A DNA stretch of 64,000 nucleotides from Peribacillus alkalitolerans (GTDB lineage: Bacteria; Bacillota; Bacilli; Bacillales; DSM-1321), in NCBI RefSeq assembly GCF_010882125.1, contig NZ_JAAGVZ010000005.1, forward strand, positions 186,001 to 250,000. Direction: 5' to 3'. Shown here piece after piece: positions 36,185 through 43,595 of this stretch. The position numbers and the translations under genes were made by a program. How positions within the stretch are numbered: position 1 is the stretch's first letter; every line of letters begins with the position of its first letter. The notes beneath the pieces were generated by a model. It saw only the letters and a program-made list of their open reading frames with translations. It was not told the origin of the DNA and made no database searches.

Positions 36185-37441
36185 CTAAGCTTTATGCCCC
36201 CCTACTAGCTTACTTCTATAGACCGCTGTTCCTGCTTCTGTGTAGGAGACGGCGCGAAGTAATGATTTAGAGCCAAAACGACCACGTATTCGATCCACTG
36301 TATATCCGAGCTCCCTTTTTTTCCATCGATTCGGTTCAAATAAGGTTAGTTGCATTTGTACGTCATCGGTAATATTCGATAGCGAAAGGGAAATTTGCCG
36401 GACCGTTTTCCTTTCATAATTTTCGTGGAACAGTTCGAGGCAAATTTTATATAAATCCATGGTGATGTTGGTAGGCTGCTCAATCGACCTAGACCGTAAA
36501 AATCCTCCCCCGAACTCATCCTGGCTATAGCCAATCCCAAGACTGATCGTTCTTCCTGCCTTGTGATGGGTACGTGCCCGACGGGCCACCTCCTCACATA
36601 TTTCAAGAATGACGTGTTTGATTTCATGTTCCTCTTTATAATCCCGAAGCAAGATTTGACTCTTTCCAAAACTGATTTGCCCTTCCATAATTGGGGCCCC
36701 AATCTCAGACAAGTCGATTCCCCATGCATGGTAATACAACTGGTTACCCATGACACCGAATTTTTTCTCCAGCTTTTCCAGGCTATAATTAGCGAGTTGG
36801 CCGACTGAGAAAATCCCCATTCCATTCAATGTTTTCTGAACCCTTCTTCCGATACCCCACATTTCACTGAGTGGTGAAACCTTCCAAAGTTTTTCCTTCA
36901 CGTCTTCATATGTCCACTGCGCAATGCCTTTCTTCTTCGCTTCCAAGTCCAGGCACAATTTTGCCAGCAGCATGTTCGGACCAATTCCAATCGCACATGG
37001 AAGCTGGAATTCCCGTTCAATTTCATCCTTGATTTTTTGGGCGATGGTTTTGACATCCCCCCATAAAGGTAATGCCCCATCGACCTTTAAAAAACTTTCA
37101 TCGACACTATACGTATGAATTGCTTCCTTTGGTACGTAACGCTGAAACAATCGGGTAATTTCAGTAGAAATCCGCAAATACGTCGCCATCTTCGGTTCGA
37201 CGAATTGAATGCGTGGATCATTCGGGATTTCAAACATCCGAGAGCCGGTTTTAATCCCGAACTCTTTTTTTAATCGCGGTGAGGCCGCTAAAACGACACT
37301 CCCTTTACGTTGTTCATTCCCAACAATGGCGATATATGACTCGAGCGGATCCTCTCCCCTCATGACAGCCGAACAGCTTGCATAAAAGCTTTTCATATCC
37401 ACACACATGATATGATGATTTGGCATTTTGTCATAGTCCAC
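36185..37441 (-). CDS. yqjW: Y-family DNA polymerase YqjW (UmuC-like)
   Basis: 418-residue translesion polymerase. Palm-domain motifs: MCVDMKSFYASC at the N-terminus (catalytic Asp) and YSVDESFLKVD (second catalytic Asp/Glu); helix-hairpin-helix MWGIGRRVQKTLNGMGI; C-terminal little-finger domain. A C-terminal QLTLFE motif (about residue 385) looks like a beta-clamp-binding site. GTG 37441 is preferred: GAGGTG is 6 bases before it. SOS-type control by two upstream LexA boxes. Confidence 0.92.
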   Translation of the reverse strand: MDYDKMPNHHIMCVDMKSFYASCSAVMRGEDPLESYIAIVGNEQRKGSVVLAASPRLKKEFGIKTGSRMFEIPNDPRIQFVEPKMATYLRISTEITRLFQRYVPKEAIHTYSVDESFLKVDGALPLWGDVKTIAQKIKDEIEREFQLPCAIGIGPNMLLAKLCLDLEAKKKGIAQWTYEDVKEKLWKVSPLSEMWGIGRRVQKTLNGMGIFSVGQLANYSLEKLEKKFGVMGNQLYYHAWGIDLSEIGAPIMEGQISFGKSQILLRDYKEEHEIKHVILEICEEVARRARTHHKAGRTISLGIGYSQDEFGGGFLRSRSIEQPTNITMDLYKICLELFHENYERKTVRQISLSLSNITDDVQMQLTLFEPNRWKKRELGYTVDRIRGRFGSKSLLRAVSYTEAGTAVYRSKLVGGHKA

Positions 37442-37458
37442 GGTACTCACCTCAAAAC

Positions 37459-37472
37459 AGAATATATGTTCG
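37459..37472 (-). promoter_or_regulatory. LexA (DinR) box 1 before yqjW
   Basis: Minus strand CGAACATATATTCT, matching the Bacillus SOS box CGAACRNRYGTTYC at 12 of 14 positions. It lies downstream of the -10, between promoter and start. Confidence 0.5.
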
Positions 37473-37489
37473 TATTTATCTTCTCCTTA

Positions 37490-37518
37490 ATAGTAATAGA
37501 ATATACGTTCGTATTCAA
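37490..37518 (-). promoter_or_regulatory. yqjW promoter with LexA box 2 in the spacer
   Basis: TTGAAT (37518-37513), 17 bases, TACTAT (37495-37490). Within the spacer is CGAACGTATATTCT (37511-37498), again 12 of 14 to the SOS box, 39 bases from box 1. Tandem sites support repression by LexA. Confidence 0.55.
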
Positions 37519-37721
37519 TGGTAATTTTCTGACACCCTTCTACAATTCGACTTCATTTCCAAATAGACCCTAAATTACTATTTCACTATTATGGAAATAC
37601 AGGAAAATATTTACATATAATCTAAAAGCACTAATACAAAATACATACTAAAATCTGTAAAATTAATGGCATTAACTTAAGTCAATACCCATTTTTTTAG
37701 TAAGTTTTACCTCCTAAAATC

Positions 37722-37738
37722 TGTAATAAAACTGTAAT
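37722..37738 (+). promoter_or_regulatory. WalR box before the cell-wall hydrolase
   Basis: TGTAAT-AAAAC-TGTAAT is an exact match to the WalR (YycF) direct-repeat site TGTWAH-N5-TGTWAH. It ends 15 bases upstream of the -35, a place suited to activation. Confidence 0.7.
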
Positions 37739-37753
37739 CAAAATGAGCGTTTA

Positions 37754-37781
37754 TTGTTACATATTTATCGTAGGATAATAT
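37754..37781 (+). promoter_or_regulatory. Sigma-A promoter of the NlpC/P60 gene
   Basis: TTGTTA (37754-37759), 16 bases, TAATAT (37776-37781), 43 bases before the ATG. Confidence 0.5.
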
Positions 37782-37824
37782 CAAATACATAGAGTAAAAG
37801 AGTTATAGGGGGAAACAAATCAAC

Positions 37825-38490
37825 ATGAAAAAATGGATTTCATCCGCTGCCGCTGCCACTGTCTTAGCTTCTACACTTCTCTTTTCGCCAACGGGTGCAT
37901 CTGCCAATATCGGAGACCAAACATTACGACCAACTATGACACATTATGACGTTTTACAGCTTCAAACATTGTTAAAACAAAAAGGCTATCTTACATATGG
38001 TGGATCTTTAACTAAATATTACGGAACATCTACAACTGGAGCTGTTAAAAAGTTTCAAAGCGCAAAAGGTTTGACTGCAGATGGCGTTTCTGGACGTAAC
38101 ACGTTCAATAAATTGGGTGTGTATCCTGTCAACACTACTTCCTTAGTCAGTTATGCAAAAAAATTCATCGGAGTTCCTTATAAATGGGGTGGAACGAGCC
38201 CGACTGGATTTGACTGTTCTGGCTACATCTACTACGTATTCAAAAACTCTCAAGGGATTGCCCTACCGAGAACAGCCGCAAGCCTTTTCTCAAACGTAGG
38301 TTTAAAAGTAAGTGCTCCAGTTGTTGGAGACCTTGTATTCTTCCAAACGTATTCAACTGGACCATCACATGTAGGGATTTACATAGGTAACAACCAGTTC
38401 ATCAGTGCGACATCTTCAAAAGGCATCAAAATCGACTATATGAGCAGCACATACTGGAAGCCTCGTTACTTAGGAGCGAAAACGTTATAA
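37825..38490 (+). CDS. Secreted NlpC/P60 peptidoglycan endopeptidase with PG-binding domain
   Basis: 221 residues. Signal peptide about 1-27 (cut after ASA), peptidoglycan_binding_1 domain (about 38-98: LQTLLKQKGYLTYGG, GAVKKFQSAKGLTADGVSG), NlpC/P60 domain (about 105-221). Its catalytic part resembles the LytE/LytF D,L-endopeptidase end (YWKPRYLGAK), but LysM repeats are replaced by one PG-binding unit. Catalytic C131 (FDCSGY) and H182 (SHVGIYIG) are present; the third position is S194, where the family usually has His, Asn or Gln. Preceded by a perfect WalR site, so likely part of cell-wall growth control. Confidence 0.9.
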   Translation: MKKWISSAAAATVLASTLLFSPTGASANIGDQTLRPTMTHYDVLQLQTLLKQKGYLTYGGSLTKYYGTSTTGAVKKFQSAKGLTADGVSGRNTFNKLGVYPVNTTSLVSYAKKFIGVPYKWGGTSPTGFDCSGYIYYVFKNSQGIALPRTAASLFSNVGLKVSAPVVGDLVFFQTYSTGPSHVGIYIGNNQFISATSSKGIKIDYMSSTYWKPRYLGAKTL

Positions 38491-38510
38491 AAACAAATGA
38501 ATAATTGAAA

Positions 38511-38562
38511 AAGCCAACCTAGTTCTCATGTGATTGATGAGTCCATAGGTTGGCTTTTTTAT
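38511..38562 (+). terminator. Terminator of the NlpC/P60 gene
   Basis: AAGCCAACCTA / TAGGTTGGCTT, 11 pairs with a 24-base loop, followed by six T. Confidence 0.85.
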
Positions 38563-38668
38563 TTGGAATAGATGCTAATTAAATTTTGTTCTATTGAAAT
38601 ATTTTCCTTATTTACTCAGTATCATTAATTAAGTAAATAAAAAATGAAAGTCAAATGGAGGAAATCAA

Positions 38669-38863
38669 ATGAGTCACACCTATCAGCATAAACCCCATAA
38701 ATCGAAAACAGTTCTAAAAAGTGGGGTAGGTTTTGGAAGCTGCCTAGCAATGGTAATCTCATACACAGCCTATCAGTCAATCGGTTGGGCAATCATACAC
38801 GGCATTTTCAGTTGGTTTTATGTTTTATACTATTGGATTAAATATGCACCTAGTTTTTTCTAA
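38669..38863 (+). CDS. Small membrane protein (64 aa)
   Basis: Basic N-terminus (SHTYQHKPHKSKTVLKSG) followed by two hydrophobic segments (about 20-38 and 43-60) ending WFYVLYYWIKYAPSFF. A strong ribosome site ATGGAGG is 8 bases before the ATG. Resembles a family of short hypothetical proteins with a GWAIIHGxxSWFYVLYY core; function unknown. Confidence 0.75.
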   Translation: MSHTYQHKPHKSKTVLKSGVGFGSCLAMVISYTAYQSIGWAIIHGIFSWFYVLYYWIKYAPSFF

Positions 38864-38875
38864 GGATGAAAGCCC

Positions 38876-38914
38876 AGAGGGTGATTCTCAAATCAGTGCA
38901 TGATTTTGGAGTCA
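38876..38914 (+). terminator. Hairpin after the small membrane protein
   Basis: GAGGGTGA / TCACCCTC with a loop of about 22 bases; T-run after it is weak. Possible terminator. Confidence 0.45.
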
Positions 38915-38970
38915 CCCTCCAGTCTGTCTATAGAATAACGTCCACTTGACCCCTTAAGGACAGTTTTCAT

Positions 38971-40227
38971 TTATACTATGGCCTTAAAAATAGTCACCAG
39001 GATACCAATTATAAACCCGCAAATAGCCCCATTTACTCGAATCCACTGTAAATCTTTTCCTACGTTATTTTCCAACATATCAATAAGAGTTTCATTATCT
39101 AGCTTTTCAAGGTTTTCTTTTACAAGAATGCCAATTTTAGAATGATTTTTATCGATCAAATAGGAAATCTGATTATGAATCCAATTTTCGATACCCTCGA
39201 TTTTTAAAGGATCTGCATTCACTCTATCCAAGAAATTCTTGATCAATGAAAGGACATATTTTTCAATAAAGGCTTCATCTTGAATCAGATCAACTAATTT
39301 CTTCTGAAGCTGTCTAAGCATCTCCGTAATTTGATCACCAGGATTCCAATCATTTATCAGGGTATCTTTCCAATGATTTATTTCAGAAACTAGATCTTTT
39401 CGCTGGTGTATACTTTGCAACTCTTTACGAATTCGAGCCAGGATTAGGAGCCTATATTTATTATCATTTTTATTCAGATTGCTGATTCTTTTAATAATAA
39501 AGGATTGAAGAATGTTTCCGAGCTTTTCTTCATTTATTAAATTGCTAAAAGAATTGATAGCAAACTTCATGAAGCCATCCGCTTCAGTATTGTCAAGAAA
39601 CTGTTTTGCCATTATTCCCATTTTTACTTTTGTATCCTCTTTAGACACCCACTGTTCAGTCTCATTCAGAATATAGTCCATTGCTTTATCATCCATTTTG
39701 CGGGCCAGTGCTTGATTGATAGCCGGTTGAAGAAAAACGCCCGTATCTAGAGTGTAAAGATAATTCTTCAGCTCTTTCTCAATGAAAGGAGATATTTTTT
39801 GTAAATCAACATTGCTGATTACTTGCTCAAGAATGGAAGCTATACCATTTTTAAAGGTGCCTGAATACAATTCTTTCTCTGCTTTTTGTAGTAGCTTGTC
39901 GGTAACTTTAATCTGTTTAAATTTCCCCTGTATACTTTCTTTCGTGAGCCAATCATTTTCTAGCATTGAAATTACAGCCCTAATCATTCTATCGCGATTT
40001 TTTGGGAGTAAGGCTGAATGTGGAATTGGTATACCCAGTGGATGTCGGAAAAGGGCTGTCACTGCAAACCAATCAGCAAGGCCTCCTACTAATCCTGCCT
40101 CAAATCCCCCTTGCAGTAATCTACCCATTAAAGAATCTTGAAAAGGAATCGTTATGAAAAATCCTGCACCCATAATTCCTAATGAAATTTTTGCTAAATA
40201 CTTTGATTTTTTTTCTTGCTTCGTCAT
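38971..40227 (-). CDS. DUF445 family membrane protein
   Basis: 418 residues. N-terminal membrane helix (about 12-30), the conserved DUF445 opening GGLADWFAVTALFRHPLGIPIPHSAL, long amphipathic helices through the middle, and a C-terminal membrane helix (ICGFIIGILVTIFKAI). Similar to E. coli YjiN and B. subtilis YheB-type proteins. Biochemical function unknown. Stands alone. Confidence 0.85.
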   Translation of the reverse strand: MTKQEKKSKYLAKISLGIMGAGFFITIPFQDSLMGRLLQGGFEAGLVGGLADWFAVTALFRHPLGIPIPHSALLPKNRDRMIRAVISMLENDWLTKESIQGKFKQIKVTDKLLQKAEKELYSGTFKNGIASILEQVISNVDLQKISPFIEKELKNYLYTLDTGVFLQPAINQALARKMDDKAMDYILNETEQWVSKEDTKVKMGIMAKQFLDNTEADGFMKFAINSFSNLINEEKLGNILQSFIIKRISNLNKNDNKYRLLILARIRKELQSIHQRKDLVSEINHWKDTLINDWNPGDQITEMLRQLQKKLVDLIQDEAFIEKYVLSLIKNFLDRVNADPLKIEGIENWIHNQISYLIDKNHSKIGILVKENLEKLDNETLIDMLENNVGKDLQWIRVNGAICGFIIGILVTIFKAIV

Positions 40228-40610
40228 TGTAACTCCCTCGGTTATTAATATAAATTTACTATATCAATAATTTAACAAAATACAAATTATCCAATCAAAC
40301 ATTCCTTGCTTGATTGAATAGAGATTGGGAAATTTACAGGTATGCAACAGGTTTGATATAGGCAGTAGCTTTGTTGGAGCAGAAACTGGAACCAGATTCA
40401 TAGTAGAGGGTGGTGAAGGGGTTAAAAAGCTTCTTTTACTAATCTTCTATTCTATTGAATGTACATAGTTATTTTGCATTTCCTTACAACCAGCTAACGC
40501 TCCTAATCAGGAGGAGCGTTAGTCAGTTGCTTTTCATCATATGATTCTGAAAATGACCACAGTTTTTATGTATTTCAATATTAACAGCTTAAAAACATAT
40601 TTTATATAAA
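40228..40610. other. Intergenic gap, 383 bases
   Basis: AT-rich. Contains a hairpin CTAACGCTCCT / AGGAGCGTTAG (40492-40520), without a strong T-run. A plus-strand frame near 40363-40430 reads SSFVGAETGTRFIVEGGEG, which looks like the tail of a short-chain dehydrogenase, but the match is short. No intact gene seen. Confidence 0.5.
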
Positions 40611-41153
40611 TTAGGAAGTTTTCTTAATGAGCTCTTTTTGTATGATAGGCTCAACCATTCTTACCTTCTTTAATGAAAACTTTTTGTCTATTCCAAAATA
40701 ACGATCTACACTAAAAACATAACTACGTTCAATAAAAAGTAAGATTCCAAATGCGCTTGTATAAAGAGTCAAGCTTATTAAATTCATATTGCCTGAAAGA
40801 ATAAAGTTAACATGCATAAAAAGACAAATAAAAACGGATGGAATGATCATAAATCCAACGATTAAACAAATACCCACAATGATTTGTGCAATAGGAATTG
40901 TATAATTGAAAAAAAGAACATGATCTAATGCTGTCTGTTCAATAAAATGTTTGTAAAATTCCGGGACATTCGATTTTTCTAATGCTGTTAACAAATACTT
41001 TTCAATAAATACCCCTGGTTCACTAAACCAATGCTTTTCAGTAATTTTCGTTACTCCTGCCAAGAGCCATCCTACCCCAAAAAGAATTCTCAATAAAAAA
41101 ATCAATGATTGCAAAATCCTGTTTTCAAAATGCATTTTTGGTAATGTCATCAT
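40611..41153 (-). CDS. DoxX-family membrane protein, iron-regulated by site
   Basis: 180-residue membrane protein with about four helices: LLRILFGVGWLLAGVTKI (about 20-37), then spans near 85-105, 110-130 and 135-150. Typical DoxX/DoxD-like quinol-oxidase-associated family; actual role unknown. ATG 41153 has GAGG 8 bases before it. A near-perfect Fur box covers its promoter. Confidence 0.78.
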   Translation of the reverse strand: MMTLPKMHFENRILQSLIFLLRILFGVGWLLAGVTKITEKHWFSEPGVFIEKYLLTALEKSNVPEFYKHFIEQTALDHVLFFNYTIPIAQIIVGICLIVGFMIIPSVFICLFMHVNFILSGNMNLISLTLYTSAFGILLFIERSYVFSVDRYFGIDKKFSLKKVRMVEPIIQKELIKKTS

Positions 41154-41189
41154 ATAACCATCCTCTATATCCTTATAAATTTTATAATT

Positions 41190-41208
41190 GAAAATGAATA
41201 TCATTATC
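41190..41208 (-). promoter_or_regulatory. Fur box upstream of the DoxX gene
   Basis: Minus strand GATAATGATATTCATTTTC agrees with the Fur consensus GATAATGATAATCATTATC at 17 of 19 positions. It overlaps the -10 of a TTGATA/TAATGA promoter and lies 36 bases before the ATG. Confidence 0.7.
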
Positions 41209-41227
41209 ATACGATTTAAAATTTATC

Positions 41228-41246
41228 AAGAATGATAAGCATAGTC
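41228..41246. promoter_or_regulatory. Second, weaker Fur-like site
   Basis: AAGAATGATAAGCATAGTC, 14 of 19 to the Fur consensus, 38 bases from the first, in the gap between the DoxX gene and the divergent small peptide gene. Could serve either. Confidence 0.35.
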
Positions 41247-41340
41247 AATGGTAATATGATTCCAACTTGCAAAAATCTGTTAGAATGATAGTATTATTTA
41301 TTAATTAATGAATACTAGGTAATAAGAATCAGGAGGAAAT

Positions 41341-41430
41341 ATGCATCGAATAAAAAATCTTGCCATTATTTCTTTTTTAATAATAAATATTATCGGCTTG
41401 TGCGTATGGATTATTTCAATGGTGGGATAG
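41341..41430 (+). CDS. Possible 29-residue membrane peptide
   Basis: ATG 41341 with AGGAGG 4 bases before it. N-terminus MHRIKN followed by a single hydrophobic helix to SMVG. A TTGCAA-16-TAGTAT promoter lies upstream. No recognised family. The divergent DoxX gene and the Fur-like sites nearby suggest iron-related expression. The rest of the 41154-41712 gap holds the terminator below and no other gene. Confidence 0.5.
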   Translation: MHRIKNLAIISFLIINIIGLCVWIISMVG

Positions 41431-41579
41431 CAAAAACACCATTAAATTAGAGTTTTAGAAATCTAGGTTTATCTATTGGTACGCCTGCTCCATCATTGAG
41501 TTGATTTCTTCATTACTGAATAAAAATTTGACGTAGAATAGCATCCTAATGAATTTCTTGTATCCTTCATAAAAAAGTT

Positions 41580-41607
41580 AAAGCCTCTCCGGATGGAAAG
41601 GCTTTTT
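41580..41607. terminator. Bidirectional terminator
   Basis: AAAGCCT-c-TCC / GGA-a-AGGCTTT with TTTTT after it on the plus strand and AACTTTTTT on the minus strand. It lies between the small peptide gene and the symporter gene. Confidence 0.75.
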
Positions 41608-41712
41608 ACTCACTCATACTCTATTAATTTATCTCTTTTTACAAGTTGTGAATTGCATCCAAGTCACGACTTTTCATCTTTAGTTGATAGGTTCCTTAGG
41701 TACGACGCAACA

Positions 41713-43215
41713 TTAAGCGCCTTTCCTTATTTTCATCTCTGAGTCTTGTTGTTTCGAAAATAAGTAATCGAATATTGGATTAGATTTGTGTACTTTCTTC
41801 TTAACGAAAATAGGATTTAGAACAAGAAGTGATAGGACGTTTGCAAGTAATCCCCAGAAGCCTTCATAAATACCTAATGAATTTCCAGTTGCGTAAACAG
41901 TAAAGGTTACAATTAAACCAACGAGTAAACCGATTATGGTAGCCTCTCTAGTTTGTTGTCTCCAGAACAGACTAAAGACGATTGCAGGGAAGATTTGAAC
42001 CATTCCAGAAACACCTAAAAGCTGAAGTGATACAAGTGCTGTCGGGAATAGCATCCCAAAGATTAATGCTAGTCCAATGACGACAAATACCATCGAGCGG
42101 GTAATCATCGTTAATTTTGCAGGTTTTACCTTTGGATTAATAAAATCACGGTAAATGTTGTTCGCAAAAAGGTTTGAAGCACCAATTGCCATAATTGAAC
42201 AAGGAATAAGCGAGGCTAGTGCAATTGTAGAATATGCTAGTCCTTGAACGACACCGCCATAAGACATTTGAATTAAATTTAATAATGCGAAACGGGGATC
42301 GCTTCCTTCAGGAAGAACATGAAATGCAACGAAACCTAAGAAAATAACAAGAATCAATACAATATTATATAGTGGCAAATAAATTGCATTTTTGCGAAGA
42401 GTGTCAGCACTTTTGGCTGTAAATACGCCCGTTGCCGCATGGGCCCACATAAATAATGCTAATCCAGAAACTAATGATGCTGTGACAAACCATGGTATAC
42501 CTTTTGGACCTGTAGTAGGAATGGTTAAAAGCTGTGGAGATTCCACTACCAGTTTATCCATCATTGATCCCCAACCTCCAAAATGAATGATTGGAAGCGA
42601 CGCAACTAGGAATAACATAATGACCCAAACTAAAATATCCTTAATAATCGCAGTATAGGTCGGTCCTTTAATCCCACTAAAGAATGTATACAGGGCTACT
42701 AATAAGAACGATAAGATTACAACAACTTTTATATTGATGTATCCTGTTCCAGCTACTGTTAACGTATCTTGAATTCCTGCTAATTGTAAATCTATATATG
42801 GTATCAACATTAACACACCAACAATTGCGATTAATAAAGAAAGAAATTTACTATCGAACCTTTCTTTTGCATAATCCGCAAGTGTTGTTAATTTATGTAT
42901 TTTAGAAACTTCCCAAAGCTTTGGTAGATAGAAATAAGAAATAAAGAAAGCGATAATTGTATACGGAATGGCAAAGAAAGCAAGACTCCCACCTACATAG
43001 GCTGTACTAGTTAACCCTAAAAAAGTATAAGCCGTATATAAATCAGCACCTACTAATAACCAAACTAGCAATGGTCCAAATCGTCTCCCACCAACAGACC
43101 ACTCTTCCACAGAGCTTCTACTCGCTTTATCTCGTCCAGCTATAAATCCGATTAATACAACAGTTAAAACAATGAAACTTGTGATTAACAAGGCTGTTAG
43201 ATTTCCATGCATCAT
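41713..43215 (-). CDS. Sodium:solute symporter (SSS family), YhjB/MctP-like
   Basis: 500 residues with about 13 membrane helices. SSS-family signature regions include WSVGGRRFGPLLVWLLVGAD, GLTSTAYVGG and IPYIDLQLAGIQDTL. Paired with a DUF3311 protein in a two-gene operon (ATGA overlap), an arrangement seen for yhjB-yhjC of B. subtilis and for monocarboxylate transporter MctP. Likely substrate is an organic acid, but specificity is not visible in the sequence. Confidence 0.86.
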   Translation of the reverse strand: MMHGNLTALLITSFIVLTVVLIGFIAGRDKASRSSVEEWSVGGRRFGPLLVWLLVGADLYTAYTFLGLTSTAYVGGSLAFFAIPYTIIAFFISYFYLPKLWEVSKIHKLTTLADYAKERFDSKFLSLLIAIVGVLMLIPYIDLQLAGIQDTLTVAGTGYINIKVVVILSFLLVALYTFFSGIKGPTYTAIIKDILVWVIMLFLVASLPIIHFGGWGSMMDKLVVESPQLLTIPTTGPKGIPWFVTASLVSGLALFMWAHAATGVFTAKSADTLRKNAIYLPLYNIVLILVIFLGFVAFHVLPEGSDPRFALLNLIQMSYGGVVQGLAYSTIALASLIPCSIMAIGASNLFANNIYRDFINPKVKPAKLTMITRSMVFVVIGLALIFGMLFPTALVSLQLLGVSGMVQIFPAIVFSLFWRQQTREATIIGLLVGLIVTFTVYATGNSLGIYEGFWGLLANVLSLLVLNPIFVKKKVHKSNPIFDYLFSKQQDSEMKIRKGA

Positions 43216-43415
43216 TCAATGCTCCCTTCAGATTTCTGGATTCGATAAATCCCATACGTGCACAATGGTGTGATGATCATTCCTAAAAATAGCCAAAAAT
43301 GGAGGAAAGGCAATCCTAGAATAATAGGCTCAATTCGATTTACAAAAGGTATTGCGACTAGCATTAGTATAAAAGGTATTGCGACTAGCATTACACTTAC
43401 GATTTTTTTACTCAT
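43212..43415 (-). CDS. DUF3311 family small membrane protein (symporter partner)
   Basis: 67 residues, two membrane helices, the typical short companion of SSS symporters. Ends LGMIITPLCTYGIYRIQKSEG. Near the N-terminus nine residues are duplicated (MLVAIPFIL MLVAIPFVN) because of a direct DNA repeat. AGGAGGG precedes the ATG. A TTGTTT-17-TATATT promoter is visible upstream. Confidence 0.85.
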   Translation of the reverse strand: MSKKIVSVMLVAIPFILMLVAIPFVNRIEPIILGLPFLHFWLFLGMIITPLCTYGIYRIQKSEGSIE

Positions 43416-43522
43416 ATTAACCCTCCTTATTTTTACAATATATTATTTTAGAATATTATGAATATATCAATTAATTTATAGTAAAACAAGTACAATGTTT
43501 AAAAATGGTAAAAAACACACAG

Positions 43523-43563
43523 AAAAAGCTCATCCTTTGTACCTCTACAAAGATGAGCTTTTT
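43523..43563 (-). terminator. Terminator after the S8 protease
   Basis: AAAAAGCTCATC / GATGAGCTTTTT with an inner TTTGTA/TACAAA, about 18 pairs in total. Lies 33 bases after the protease stop. Confidence 0.9.
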
Positions 43564-43595
43564 CCAGCACTATCAATCTACAAAACTTATGAAAA

